From positions 310,001 to 374,000 of the forward strand of contig NZ_JAXKVW010000001.1 in NCBI RefSeq assembly GCF_036172515.1: a stretch of 64,000 bases of DNA. Direction: 5' to 3'. The translations under genes were made by a program, and so were the position numbers. Shown piece by piece: positions 36,967 through 45,853 of the stretch (position 1 is its first letter; every line of letters begins with the position of its first letter). The stretch is from Flexistipes sp. Its GTDB lineage: Bacteria > Chrysiogenota > Deferribacteres > Deferribacterales > Flexistipitaceae. The notes below the pieces were generated by a model. That model was not told where the DNA came from. It saw only the letters and a list, made by a program, of their open reading frames with translations, and made no database searches.

Positions 36967-39024
36967 ATGCCTCACTCAAATGATAGACTGAATAAAGAAC
37001 AAAAGGCTGCCGTTGAATATACGGGCTCACCCCTGCTTGTGATAGCCGGAGCCGGAACGGGGAAAACAAAGGTAATTGTCCATAAGATTGCTTATCTGAT
37101 TGATAATATCGGTGTTAACCCGAACAATATCCTGTCGGTTACTTTTACCAATAAAGCAGCCTGGGAAATGAAATCCCGTCTTAAAAACCTTGTGGGAGAA
37201 AGAGCTGAAGGAGTGTGGATGGGCACATTCCATTCCATATGTTTGAGAATTCTGCGCCGGGAGACGCATAAAACTGAGTTTAAAAAAGGCTTTGGAGTTA
37301 TTGATCAGGATGACAGGCTTTCAGCCCTCAGAAGTATTGTGAAAGAACTGAATATCGACAGTAAAAAATATCCCCCGAAACAGTATCTCTGGCTGATAAG
37401 CAGTTTTAAAAACACTATTGAATATGTGGAGGATAAAGAGCCGGAAGAATTCATCCACAGATTTCCTGATGTTTTTAAAGCCTACCAGCAGTATCTTTCT
37501 TTTGCAAATCTTGTGGATTTTGATGACATGCTTGCTCTTGTTATCAGGATTTTTCAGGAAAATTATGAAGTGCTCGAACTTTACAGAAATATTTTCCGGT
37601 ATATCATGGTGGATGAATATCAGGATACAAACTATATACAGTTTTTCTTTTTAAAGCTGCTTTCAGGTGAATATGGCAATATTTGTGTGGTGGGGGACGA
37701 TGATCAGTCCATTTACGGATGGCGCGGTGCAGAAATAAGAAATATCCTCGATTTCGAAAAACATTTCTCTGATGTTAAAACAATAAAGCTTACCGAAAAT
37801 TACAGGAGTTCACCCAATATCCTGTTTACAGCCAATACACTTATTGCAAACAATAATTACAGAAAAGGCAAGAATCTTTCCCCGGTGATCCATAAGATGG
37901 GAAATATCATGGTTAAAGAATGTCATGATGAGCAGGATGAATCAAATTTTGTTATTAATGAGATTGAGCTTATGCTGGATCAGGGAATATCTCCTGCCGA
38001 AATAGCTGTTCTTTACAGAACAAATGCTCAGTCGAGGGCTTTTGAGGTGGAGCTTAACAGAAGGGGGATACCTTATAAAGTTATCGGGGGTATCAGTTTT
38101 TACTCCAGAAGGGAGATAAAAGATATTCTGGCATATTTAAAGCTTTCGGACAATCCATATGATATAGATGCTCTGAAGCGTTCTGCCAAAAATCCGCCCA
38201 AGGGAATAGGCAACGTAGTTATTCAGAGAATTATCGATTATGCAACCGGCAACGGTTCGGATCTTATATCAGCAGCAAAAGAAATTGCCTCTGTTTCAAA
38301 GGGGAAGACCGCCGCCAGTTTAAAATTTTATACCAATATCCTTGATGAGATGCAGCTGTTTGAAAATATAGCGGACAAGATTAAGGTTATTTTGAACGAA
38401 AGCTCCTATGGGAATTATCTGAAACAGTTTGAAGAACAGAATGATGCAAACAAACGCATAAACAATATCGATGAGCTTATTAATGCAGCTGCAATTTTTG
38501 ATGAAAGTTATGACGAACCGGACTTGTCTGAGTTTCTTGCCACAACAACACTGACAACTTCCACAGATGAAAGTGCCGGTGATTCCGTAAGTCTCATGAC
38601 CCTTCATTCGGCAAAAGGGCTGGAATTTGAATCAGTATTTCTGACGGGCCTTGAAGAGGGTTTGTTTCCCTTGTTCCGCTCCATGGATAATGAGTGGGAG
38701 CTGGAAGAGGAAAGGCGGCTCTGCTATGTGGGGATTACCAGAGCCAAAAGCAATCTTGTTTTCACTCATACCAACACCCGTATGGTCTACGGTAAAAGAC
38801 AGTTTTGCAGACCTTCGATGTTTTTGGATGAGCTGAAGTCTGACATCAGTTCTCCGGGAGATTACGGAAAAAAGCTAAAAGCCAATACAAGAGTATTCCA
38901 CAGCAAATACGGTGAAGGGGTTGTCCTTAATGTTAAAGGAGCGGGGGACAAGGTAAAGGCGGATGTTTTTTTCCAGAGTTCAGGGCTTAAAAAAATGCTT
39001 GCTGAAAGTCTGGAAATATTTTAG
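36967..39024 (+). CDS. pcrA: UvrD/PcrA-type DNA helicase
   Basis: 685 residues. Superfamily 1A 3'-5' helicase. Walker A GAGTGKT (28-34), TFTNKAAWEM (Ia), VDEYQDTN (II), VGDDDQSIYGWRGA (III), TENYRSS, MTLHSAKGLEFESVF (V) and VGITRAK (VI). The C-terminal ~45 residues VFHSKYGEGVVLNVKGAGDKVKADVFF form the PcrA/UvrD Tudor-like domain that contacts RNA polymerase. Shorter than E. coli UvrD by ~35 residues, normal for PcrA-like proteins. ATG preceded by GGGAG. Confidence 0.94.
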   Translation: MPHSNDRLNKEQKAAVEYTGSPLLVIAGAGTGKTKVIVHKIAYLIDNIGVNPNNILSVTFTNKAAWEMKSRLKNLVGERAEGVWMGTFHSICLRILRRETHKTEFKKGFGVIDQDDRLSALRSIVKELNIDSKKYPPKQYLWLISSFKNTIEYVEDKEPEEFIHRFPDVFKAYQQYLSFANLVDFDDMLALVIRIFQENYEVLELYRNIFRYIMVDEYQDTNYIQFFFLKLLSGEYGNICVVGDDDQSIYGWRGAEIRNILDFEKHFSDVKTIKLTENYRSSPNILFTANTLIANNNYRKGKNLSPVIHKMGNIMVKECHDEQDESNFVINEIELMLDQGISPAEIAVLYRTNAQSRAFEVELNRRGIPYKVIGGISFYSRREIKDILAYLKLSDNPYDIDALKRSAKNPPKGIGNVVIQRIIDYATGNGSDLISAAKEIASVSKGKTAASLKFYTNILDEMQLFENIADKIKVILNESSYGNYLKQFEEQNDANKRINNIDELINAAAIFDESYDEPDLSEFLATTTLTTSTDESAGDSVSLMTLHSAKGLEFESVFLTGLEEGLFPLFRSMDNEWELEEERRLCYVGITRAKSNLVFTHTNTRMVYGKRQFCRPSMFLDELKSDISSPGDYGKKLKANTRVFHSKYGEGVVLNVKGAGDKVKADVFFQSSGLKKMLAESLEIF

Positions 39025-39099
39025 GAACTTATTGGTTTACACCCTGTAAATTTTGCGTAAAATAGATTTTCCTGATGATCAATAAAGCGGAGGATGAGG

Positions 39100-39396
39100 A
39101 TGTCAAAAGTTATTGATAAAAAAGATGTGCTGCATATTGCGGATCTTGCCAGACTGCAATTTTCCGAAGAGGAAGCTGAGCGCTTTACCAATGAGCTCAA
39201 CAATATTCTCGATTATATACATAAGCTGGACGAGCTGGATACTTCCAATGTTGAGCCCACTTCGCATGCCCTTGATATCTCGAACGTTTTCAGGGAAGAT
39301 GAGCAAAAAGAGCAGCTTAACAATGAGCAGGCGCTCAAGAATGCTCCGGATAAAGAGCAGGGACACTTCAAGGTACCCAGAGTTATTGAAAATTAA
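39100..39396 (+). CDS. gatC: Glutamyl-tRNA(Gln)/Asp-tRNA(Asn) amidotransferase subunit C
   Basis: 98 residues. Start ATG 39100 is 6 nt from GGAGG, while the earlier ATG at 39094 abuts the ribosome site. Typical small all-helical wrap: VLHIADLARLQFSEEEAERFTNELNNILDYIHKL and the C-terminal GHFKVPRVIE. First gene of a gatC-gatA-gatB set, meaning the organism makes Gln-tRNA by transamidation. Confidence 0.96.
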   Translation: MSKVIDKKDVLHIADLARLQFSEEEAERFTNELNNILDYIHKLDELDTSNVEPTSHALDISNVFREDEQKEQLNNEQALKNAPDKEQGHFKVPRVIEN

Positions 39397-39417
39397 TAAA
39401 ATCTACAGGAGTTGTTG

Positions 39418-40878
39418 ATGAATCTACTGAATGCAGATCTGAAGACATTGAGGTCTTATCTGGAGGACGGAAGAATTTCTGCAAAGGAACTTGTACAGTT
39501 TTATCTTGATAGAATTAATAAATATGATGACAAGCTTAAATCTTTTGTTTCCATAAATGAGGATGCACTGTCCGAAGCGGAAAAAATTGACGTGAAAAGA
39601 CGTAACGGTGAGAAACTGCCGCCGATGGCGGGAATTCCGATAGCTTTGAAAGACAATATGGTGACTAAGGGGCTGAGAACCACCTGTTCGTCGCATATCC
39701 TGGAAAATTTTGATCCCGTTTACGACGGAACTGTTGCAAAGCAGCTGAAAGAAAAAGGTTTTATTATACTCGGGAAACTTAATATGGATGAATTTGCCAT
39801 GGGCTCATCCTGTGAAGCCTCCTATTTTGGCAAAACAAAAAATCCATGGGATATTGATAGGGTCCCCGGCGGCTCGAGCGGTGGTGCCGCAGCTGCAGTG
39901 AGCGCTCGTTTGGTTCCCGCTTCCCTGGGAAGTGATACGGGGGGCTCGATAAGACAGCCGGCTTCTTTTTGCGGTATTGCCGGATTTAAACCGACATATG
40001 GCAGAGTCTCAAGATTCGGCCTGGTTGCTTTTGCTTCAAGTCTTGATCAGATAGGTCCGATGACATGGAATGTTCAGGACAGTGTGGAACTGATGAAAAT
40101 TATCGGAAAACATGACCATCACGATTCCACCTCGGCTTCCAAAAATTCGTTCGAACCTTATGATAAAAAACTTGATAATTTGAAAGGGATAAAAATCGGC
40201 GTCCCCGAGGAATATTTCAAAGAGGGGCTGAGTCCGGAAGTTGAAGCATCTGTAAAAGACGCCATAAAACATCTTGAATCCCTTGGTGCGGAAATTATCA
40301 ACATACGTATGCCCCATACAGATTACGCAGTGGCTGTTTATTATATACTTGCCACGGCCGAGGCTTCGAGTAACCTGGCCCGTTATGACGGTGTCAGATA
40401 CGGATACAGAGCTGAGGCTGAAAATTTGTCTGAAATGTATGTGAAAACCCGTTCAGAAGGATTCGGTGACGAGGTTAAAAGGCGGATAATGCTCGGTACA
40501 TATGTGTTAAGTGCCGGCTACTATGATGCTTATTATTTGAAGGCTCAGAGAGTCAGAACACTTATCAAAAATGATTTCCTTGATGCTTTTGCAAAAGTTG
40601 ATGCAATAGTTGCGCCTACTTCCCCGACAACTGCTTTCAAAATTGGCGAAAAGGTGGAGGATCCTTTGAGTATGTATTTGAGTGATATTTTTACCCTTTC
40701 ACTGAACCTTTTCGGCGGATGCGGCATTTCAGTACCATGCGGTTTTGACAGCAATAATCTTCCCATAGGTCTGCAGATTCTCGGTAACTATTTTGATGAG
40801 GCTAAGATCCTCGAAATTGCAGATTGTTACCAGAAAAATACGGATTGGCACACAAAAATACCTACGGAATTTGAATAA
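39418..40878 (+). CDS. gatA: Glutamyl-tRNA(Gln) amidotransferase subunit A
   Basis: 486 residues from ATG 39418 (AGGAG 6 nt upstream). Amidase-signature enzyme with the Lys78-Ser153-Ser177 triad (ALKDN, PGGSSGG, GSDTGGSIRQP). Releases ammonia from glutamine for GatB. Start chosen by ribosome site; an in-frame TTG lies two codons upstream. Confidence 0.97.
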   Translation: MNLLNADLKTLRSYLEDGRISAKELVQFYLDRINKYDDKLKSFVSINEDALSEAEKIDVKRRNGEKLPPMAGIPIALKDNMVTKGLRTTCSSHILENFDPVYDGTVAKQLKEKGFIILGKLNMDEFAMGSSCEASYFGKTKNPWDIDRVPGGSSGGAAAAVSARLVPASLGSDTGGSIRQPASFCGIAGFKPTYGRVSRFGLVAFASSLDQIGPMTWNVQDSVELMKIIGKHDHHDSTSASKNSFEPYDKKLDNLKGIKIGVPEEYFKEGLSPEVEASVKDAIKHLESLGAEIINIRMPHTDYAVAVYYILATAEASSNLARYDGVRYGYRAEAENLSEMYVKTRSEGFGDEVKRRIMLGTYVLSAGYYDAYYLKAQRVRTLIKNDFLDAFAKVDAIVAPTSPTTAFKIGEKVEDPLSMYLSDIFTLSLNLFGGCGISVPCGFDSNNLPIGLQILGNYFDEAKILEIADCYQKNTDWHTKIPTEFE

Positions 40879-40907
40879 AAAATTGATGCTCAATGGGGAA
40901 TCAGCGG

Positions 40908-41315
40908 ATGAATTTTATCGATAAGATATTCTTTTACGGTTCATTGAAATCGGACGGACCGTTTTACAGTATGTATGCAAAGAATGTTCTTTTTAAGAAC
41001 AGGGCTTATACTTACGGCAGAATGGCTATGTATAAAGGAACTTTTCCGGCGCTGCTGGAGGATAAAGATTCAGTGGTATACGGTGAACTGGTTACCATTT
41101 TTAATGTGAGAGATGTTCTGCTGGTGCTGGATAATGTTGAAAAATATTTGGATAGAGTTAGTAAGACATTGTGGGTTTTGCCGTCCAACGGCGATGATTC
41201 TGTTAATCAGGAGCCCAAAGAAGTCACTGCCTGGGTGTATATTTATAAGGGAGATATGAGTTACATCTCCTATTTGGATATGCAGGAGTGGAATAACAAA
41301 CAATTAAAACTGTAG
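40908..41315 (+). CDS. Gamma-glutamylcyclotransferase-like (AIG2/GGCT) protein
   Basis: About 135 residues; ATG 40908 (with GGGGAA ~8 nt upstream) or ATG 40893. FFYGSLKSDGPFYSMYAKN is the GGCT signature (YGSL + following loop), and VYGELVTIFNVRDVLLVLDNVEKY has the family acidic site. It lies inside the gatC-gatA-gatB cluster, with tight spacing to gatB (11 bp). Function in this context is unknown; the family acts on gamma-glutamyl compounds. Confidence 0.82.
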   Translation: MNFIDKIFFYGSLKSDGPFYSMYAKNVLFKNRAYTYGRMAMYKGTFPALLEDKDSVVYGELVTIFNVRDVLLVLDNVEKYLDRVSKTLWVLPSNGDDSVNQEPKEVTAWVYIYKGDMSYISYLDMQEWNNKQLKL

Positions 41316-41326
41316 TGAGGTTATAG

Positions 41327-42763
41327 ATGAATTATGAGGCTGTGATAGGACTGGAAGTACATGTTCAGATGGGAACGAATACAAAAATATTCTGCTCATG
41401 TTCCACCAACTTTGGAGCAGAGCCGAACAGCAATGTATGTCCGGTTTGCCTGGGAATGCCGGGTGTGCTGCCGGTGCTTAACAAGAGAGCTCTGGAATAT
41501 GCAATGACAGCCGGACTGGCTCTCAACTGTGAAATTCAGGAATCCAGTGTTTTCGCAAGGAAAAACTATTTTTATCCGGATTTGCCAAAAGGTTATCAGA
41601 TATCACAGTATGAGCTTCCCTTATGCCTGAACGGTAAAATGAAAATCAATCTTGAGGACTATTCCAAGGAAATTGGTATCACCAGAATTCACATGGAGGA
41701 AGATGCGGGCAAATCCATTCACGGTGAAAATCTCGGCGATTATTCCGCTTCCTATGTGGATTTAAACAGAACAGGGGTTCCGCTTATTGAGATTGTTAGT
41801 GAGCCTGATATGAGAACAGGTGAGGAAGCAAAAGCTTATTTGCAGAAGCTGAAAGCTATACTGCAATATGCCGGAGTTTCCGAATGTAATATGGAAGAAG
41901 GCTCATTAAGATGCGATGCCAATATTTCCATACGTCCTGAAGGACAAAAGGAATTCGGGGTAAAAACAGAAATCAAAAATATGAATTCTTTTAAAAACGT
42001 ACAAAAAGCAATAGAATATGAAATTAAGCGTCAGACCAAGGTTTTAAACGAAGGCGGTCATATCGTTCAGGAAACGAGATTGTGGAATCCTGACAAAAAC
42101 ATAACGGTTGCAATGAGAAGCAAGGAAGAAGCACATGATTACAGGTATTTTCCGGATCCCGACCTCATACCTGTCAAAGTTGATGATGACTGGATTGAGC
42201 GGATCAGGGAAAGCCTGCCTGAACTGCCGGATGAAAGGAAAGCCCGTTTTAAAAAGGAATACAGTCTCCCCGAATATGATGCGGATGTACTTACTTCTTT
42301 TAAAACATATGCCGATTATTTTGAGGAGTGTATAAAAAGCCACAACAATCCCAAAATAATAGCCAACTGGATTATGTCGGAAATTTTAAGAGTTGTTAAC
42401 GAAAGGAACTGCGATATTTTTGATATCGGAGTAAATCCTTCCATGCTTGCCGGCCTTGTAAAGTTGATAGACGATAACACAATCAGCGGTAAAATAGCTA
42501 AAGATGTTTTTGAAATCATGCTTGAGAGCGGGAAAGCTCCCGCTGAAATTGTTAAAGAGAAAAATCTTGCCCAGATATCCGATAGTTCCGAGCTGGAAAA
42601 TATTGTAAAACAGGTGTTTGAAGAAAACCCCGATGAGCTGGAGCGTTTTAAAAACGGAGAGAAAAAGCTGCAGGGTTTCTTTGTGGGGCAGGTGATGAAG
42701 AAAACAAAAGGCCAGGCAAATCCGAAGCTTGTTAATCAGCTGATAGCAAAATTAAGCAGTTAG
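41327..42763 (+). CDS. gatB: Aspartyl/glutamyl-tRNA amidotransferase subunit B
   Basis: 478 residues. Kinase-like transamidase using ammonia from GatA. EAVIGLEVHVQMGTNTKIFC at the start, NVCPVCLGMPGVLPVLN (zinc region C-x10-type with CSCSTNFGAEPNSNVCPVC), FYPDLPKGYQISQ, IHMEEDAGKS and the C-terminal YqeY-type tail (QVMKKTKGQANPKLVNQLI) are present. Full length. Confidence 0.97.
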   Translation: MNYEAVIGLEVHVQMGTNTKIFCSCSTNFGAEPNSNVCPVCLGMPGVLPVLNKRALEYAMTAGLALNCEIQESSVFARKNYFYPDLPKGYQISQYELPLCLNGKMKINLEDYSKEIGITRIHMEEDAGKSIHGENLGDYSASYVDLNRTGVPLIEIVSEPDMRTGEEAKAYLQKLKAILQYAGVSECNMEEGSLRCDANISIRPEGQKEFGVKTEIKNMNSFKNVQKAIEYEIKRQTKVLNEGGHIVQETRLWNPDKNITVAMRSKEEAHDYRYFPDPDLIPVKVDDDWIERIRESLPELPDERKARFKKEYSLPEYDADVLTSFKTYADYFEECIKSHNNPKIIANWIMSEILRVVNERNCDIFDIGVNPSMLAGLVKLIDDNTISGKIAKDVFEIMLESGKAPAEIVKEKNLAQISDSSELENIVKQVFEENPDELERFKNGEKKLQGFFVGQVMKKTKGQANPKLVNQLIAKLSS

Positions 42764-42772
42764 GGGTTTGAT

Positions 42773-43174
42773 ATGCTGAAAAAGATTGATCATATCGGGA
42801 TAGCAGTAAAGTCGCTGGAAGAAGCAGTTAGGTTTTATGAGACTTTGGGTGTTAATGTGGAATCTTATGAAGAAGTTCCGTCTCAAAAAGTGAAGGTCGC
42901 ATTTATCAAACTGGGAGACTCCAACGTTGAGCTGCTTGAGCCCACAAGTGAAGACAGCCCTGTTGCCAAATTCCTGGATAAGAAAGGGGAAGGCATTCAT
43001 CACTTATGTTATGAAGTAAACGATGTTTCTGAGTCCCTTGATATTATGAAAAAGGACGGAATGAAGCTGATAAATGAAGAGCCGATAAAAGGGGCACATG
43101 GCAAGCTGGTGGCATTTGTTCATCCGAAATCTGCCAACGGTGTCCTTACCGAACTTTCACAACCAGCAGATTAA
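42773..43174 (+). CDS. mce: Methylmalonyl-CoA epimerase
   Basis: 133 residues, one glyoxalase/VOC module pair. KKIDHIGIAVKSLEEAVRFYE (metal His), VELLEPTSEDSPVAKFL, GIHHLCYEV (metal His) and LVAFVHPKSANGVLTELSQP. Interconverts R/S methylmalonyl-CoA in propionate metabolism. Ends the plus-strand run started at glmU; no mutase gene is nearby. Confidence 0.92.
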   Translation: MLKKIDHIGIAVKSLEEAVRFYETLGVNVESYEEVPSQKVKVAFIKLGDSNVELLEPTSEDSPVAKFLDKKGEGIHHLCYEVNDVSESLDIMKKDGMKLINEEPIKGAHGKLVAFVHPKSANGVLTELSQPAD

Positions 43175-43400
43175 TCTTAGAAAGTCAAATTTTGTACTTG
43201 TCCCTGTTACAACTGACGTCACCCCATTTTTCGTAGTGCAAATATTTTTCAATGTAATTTGCACGCATTTCGCAGCCGAAACTCGAAACTACTGCCGCTA
43301 ACCGTCTACACCCTCCCCTCATAATTGTTTTTATTTGCAAATATTTATCCACTTTACTTTCCAACACAGGGTGTGACCACTAACCGGCAGTACGTTTCTC

Positions 43401-43430
43401 TAGCACCAGCCGAAAGGCTGGTAAATATGT
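43401..43430 (+). repeat. BIME-like palindromic repeat, copy A
   Basis: TAGCACCAGCC-GAAA-GGCTGGTAAATATGT: a perfect stem with constant flanks TAGCA and TAAATATGT. Shares these flanks with copies at 43648, 43865 and (reverse strand) 57475, while the stem sequence varies in a compensatory way. Confidence 0.8.
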
Positions 43431-43647
43431 GGAACACATTCGACATCGGCTGCTTCATTTTTGCAAATTACATTGAAATCAGTTTCATATTAGCTAAGTA
43501 TATGTAAAACAAAACTTTTATATAATTTTTGGGGTGATGCCAGTGTTATAAGTATTTGCGAGGATCCATTCAGGGGGTAAAATACTTGTTCAAAGATCTC
43601 CCGCGTACTTAAGGCGTTAAATGTGTGGTCGCAAGGATGCCTATGGA

Positions 43648-43805
43648 TAGCACCAGTCTTTTAGACTGGTAAATATGTTTAACATTCTATTTATCCGCCC
43701 ATAGCGAATGCTATTCAAAAAATTGTCACCTCTTGCCTGGTTAAATGCCGCAGGCAATCAGCGAAGCTGATATTTAACGGGGGCGACCGAAGCGGAGAGG
43801 TCTCT
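43648..43805 (+). repeat. Composite intergenic repeat, 158 bp (matches 57327-57505 inverted)
   Basis: Begins with TAGCACCAGTC-TTTT-AGACTGGTAAATATGT (31 bp identical to the reverse complement of 57475-57505), continues with a second palindromic unit in opposite orientation (ATTCTATTTATCCGC...), then TGTCACCTCTTGCCTGG and a cruciform GTTAAAT ... ATCAGCGAAGCTGAT ... ATTTAAC, ending GGAGAGGTCTCT. Head-to-head palindromes with constant flanks resemble bacterial REP/BIME mosaics. Confidence 0.8.
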
Positions 43806-43864
43806 AGTCAAATAATACTATGAGAGTTTTGAATAATATGCTTTTATGCTTTTTCGGAAGGGGG

Positions 43865-43893
43865 TAGCACCAGCCGGAGGCTGGTAAATATGT
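43865..43893 (+). repeat. BIME-like palindromic repeat, copy C
   Basis: TAGCACCAGCC-GGA-GGCTGGTAAATATGT: same flanks and nearly same stem as copy A. 38 bp later a related hairpin ATCGGTC-TTC-GACCGAT (43931-43947) flanked by reverse-oriented TAGCA sequences follows. Confidence 0.75.
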
Positions 43894-44008
43894 TGTCAAA
43901 CATTCAATTTAGCTATTTACATAGCTGCTAATCGGTCTTCGACCGATGCTAGTGGTATACATTACTTCAGTCCCGCAAGGTTGAAAATACGGGTTTCAAT
44001 ACATCTTT

Positions 44009-44026
44009 GCGCGGCTGAAGCCGCGC
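44009..44026. repeat. GC-rich perfect hairpin
   Basis: GCGCGGCT-GA-AGCCGCGC, an 8-bp stem with 2-nt spacer, unusually GC-rich for this region. No T run follows, so it is not a terminator; it looks like another member of the repeat mosaic. Confidence 0.6.
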
Positions 44027-44074
44027 TTCCTAACTTGTGCAAAGTTCTTAAGTCTCGTATAAGTTTTTTATAAT

Positions 44075-44105
44075 AAAAAAGGCAGCCAAATGGCTGCCTT
44101 TTTTT
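44075..44105 (-). terminator. Bidirectional intrinsic terminator
   Basis: A6-GGCAGCCA-AA-TGGCTGCC-T7 (44075-44105). Perfect 8-bp stem with A run on one side and T run on the other, so it can end the rhodanese transcript (minus) and any plus-strand read-through from mce. Confidence 0.9.
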
Positions 44106-44129
44106 GGTATATAGTTTGATATAGTGTGT

Positions 44130-45338
44130 CTATTTGATTGTGCATTTACCGCTTTCGTAGTTAACATGTGCATCCAGATAATACAGTCTGTCCATCTTTT
44201 TGTAGCCGCACATGTCCTGCAAGGCGTAGTACAGCTCACTTGATCTGCCGCCTGCAGAACACATAAATACCACATATCCGTCTTCAGGCAGCTGATTGAT
44301 TACGTAATCACAACCTTTTTTGTAAACTTCATTCACATGGATATTGATTGCTCCTTTAACGTGTCCTTGTTTGAACTCCTCGGGGCTTCTCACATCAACA
44401 ATGTGAATGTTTTCAGGTCTGTCATCGATCAAAGTTTTAAAGTATTCTTTGTCAATGGTACCTTCTTCTTTTCCTTCTTTCAGAGCTTCCGCTTCATCTT
44501 CTTTTTCGGCCTTTTCAATTGTACCACCGGTTTTTGTGGTGGGGTGACCATTCTTTTTCCAGCCGGGAAGTCCTCCTGAATAATTATAAACATTTTCATA
44601 TCCGTACTCACTAACCAGTATCCCTGAAACGGTGTGTGATTTTACACATTTCCAGCCGCCGCAGAAGATAACTATGGCAGTTTTCTTGTCAGTTGGAAGT
44701 TTATCAAGGTATTTTTGCCTCTGGTCTTTCATGAACTTGAATTTTGTGTCCGGAATGCTTACTGCACCGGGAATTGTTTCAGCTTCAAATTTTCTTGCAG
44801 GTCTTGCATCCACAAATACAGCGTCTTCTTTATAAAGCTTTACGGCATAGTCGTCTGAAATTTCAACATAAGATTTTTTCGACCAATCGGGCATTCCTGC
44901 CAAATATACTTTGACATTTTTGTAGCCTTTTTCCTTGAGCATTGTTGCTACGTGATAACTTTTTACACATTTAAATCCGCCGCAGTATACTATTATTTCA
45001 GTTGTTTTTGTAACGCCAGTCAAAGACTCCAGTCTCGGGTAATGATCCTTGAACTGATTGTCGTGAATGTTAATTGCCCCTGGAATATGCCCGGATTCAT
45101 ACTTTCTGCCGGGCCTGGCATCGATGATGACGACTTGATCAAAATCCCGGAGTCCTTTGCCTACCTTTTTGCTAACATACTCAAAATCAACCAGTTGAAA
45201 TCCTGCAGCTTCAACCTTTTCCTTGACACTCATTGTTTTTGCAGGTTCTGCAGCTTTTTGGGGAACTGCACAACCAGCTATCAATAAAACAAATAGTAAG
45301 GTTGGTAAAATAAAAAGTTTCTTGAAATTCTTAAACAT
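44130..45338 (-). CDS. Lipoprotein with three rhodanese domains
   Basis: 402 residues from ATG 45338; a GGGAGG ribosome site 7 nt upstream rules out the longer frame. Lipobox LLIAGC with lipidated Cys23. Three rhodanese domains: ~50-155 with CGGFKC (119-124), ~165-265 with CGGWKC (226-231), and ~295-395 with the active loop CSAGGR (Cys360). The first two loops are short, two-cysteine versions of the classical six-residue loop; the third looks catalytically normal. Anchored in the periplasm, it may bind or transfer sulfane sulfur (or possibly arsenic thiolates). Divergent from the arrT-like gene. Confidence 0.92.
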   Translation of the reverse strand: MFKNFKKLFILPTLLFVLLIAGCAVPQKAAEPAKTMSVKEKVEAAGFQLVDFEYVSKKVGKGLRDFDQVVIIDARPGRKYESGHIPGAINIHDNQFKDHYPRLESLTGVTKTTEIIVYCGGFKCVKSYHVATMLKEKGYKNVKVYLAGMPDWSKKSYVEISDDYAVKLYKEDAVFVDARPARKFEAETIPGAVSIPDTKFKFMKDQRQKYLDKLPTDKKTAIVIFCGGWKCVKSHTVSGILVSEYGYENVYNYSGGLPGWKKNGHPTTKTGGTIEKAEKEDEAEALKEGKEEGTIDKEYFKTLIDDRPENIHIVDVRSPEEFKQGHVKGAINIHVNEVYKKGCDYVINQLPEDGYVVFMCSAGGRSSELYYALQDMCGYKKMDRLYYLDAHVNYESGKCTIK

Positions 45339-45368
45339 ACATGTACCTCCCATTATTTTTGTATAATA

Positions 45369-45396
45369 ATTATGACAAAAGAATAAAATCTGTCAA
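45369..45396 (-). promoter_or_regulatory. Sigma-70 promoter of the triple-rhodanese gene
   Basis: Minus strand TTGACA (45391-45396), 16-bp spacer, CATAAT (45369-45374); transcription start about 10 bases before the ribosome site. Confidence 0.65.
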
Positions 45397-45807
45397 TACT
45401 ATTTTCGGGCTAAAAATCATTTGATATCAAAATATTATATGAATATGCATATATTTATATACAAAAAAGGCAATATTCTGAACTAATGATATAGAAAAAT
45501 CCTATAGACTTGCTATGCTTTAAAGCAACAAGAATGATTATTATTAAAAAATTTTTTGACTTTCTTACCTGTTTTTTAATTTCCAGCCGATTTTACTGTG
45601 CTTTTTAAATATTATGTATTTCTCTTTCCCAGTTAATAACTATTAATAATGAAGAAGAACAATAAATAATTATTTATTTCCACTTTTACTAACCTTGAGC
45701 CTAAATAGACTTAATTATATTTAGCAACCTTCCCGATCACGCCTCATGATTTAAGTGTCACGTCTCTTTAAATGTTTGAGTTTTAAAAGGTTCCCAATTC
45801 TTTTTTA
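45397..45807. other. AT-rich divergent spacer, no gene seen
   Basis: About 410 bp between the rhodanese promoter and the arrT-like promoter, strongly AT-rich. I see no ORF with a start signal, no copy of the arrA-type TGTAA-N7-TTACA palindrome and no repeat shared with the other spacers. Confidence 0.6.
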
Positions 45808-45835
45808 TTGGCAAAAGAATTGAATATTGTATAAT
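45808..45835 (+). promoter_or_regulatory. Promoter of the arrT-like gene (sigma-70 or degenerate sigma-54)
   Basis: Two readings overlap. Sigma-70: TTGGCA (45808-45813), 16 bp, TATAAT (45830-45835), but the start would fall on the ribosome site. Sigma-54: TTGGCAAAAGAATTGAA (45808-45824) matches -24 but has GA instead of GC at -12. I cannot decide between them. Confidence 0.4.
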
Positions 45836-45853
45836 ATTTTCAGGAGTGTAATT

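Larger units (their letters stand above)
43175..44074. other. 900-bp non-coding spacer full of palindromic repeats
   Basis: No credible gene: the short frames here overlap the repeats and lack ribosome sites. It holds at least five perfect hairpins (43405-43421, 43652-43669, 43869-43884, 43931-43947, 44009-44026) plus the longer composite element at 43648-43805. It marks the left boundary of the arsenic island. Confidence 0.75.

Noticed and set aside
43098-43507. Small ORFs after mce
   Set aside because: No ribosome sites, overlap repeats, and no similarity recognised.
43401-43893. CRISPR array
   Set aside because: Repeats are palindromic, irregularly spaced (about 247 and 217 bp apart) and vary in the stem; no cas genes.
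44009-44026. Terminator
   Set aside because: Strong stem but no T run on either strand; the real terminator is 50 bp further on.
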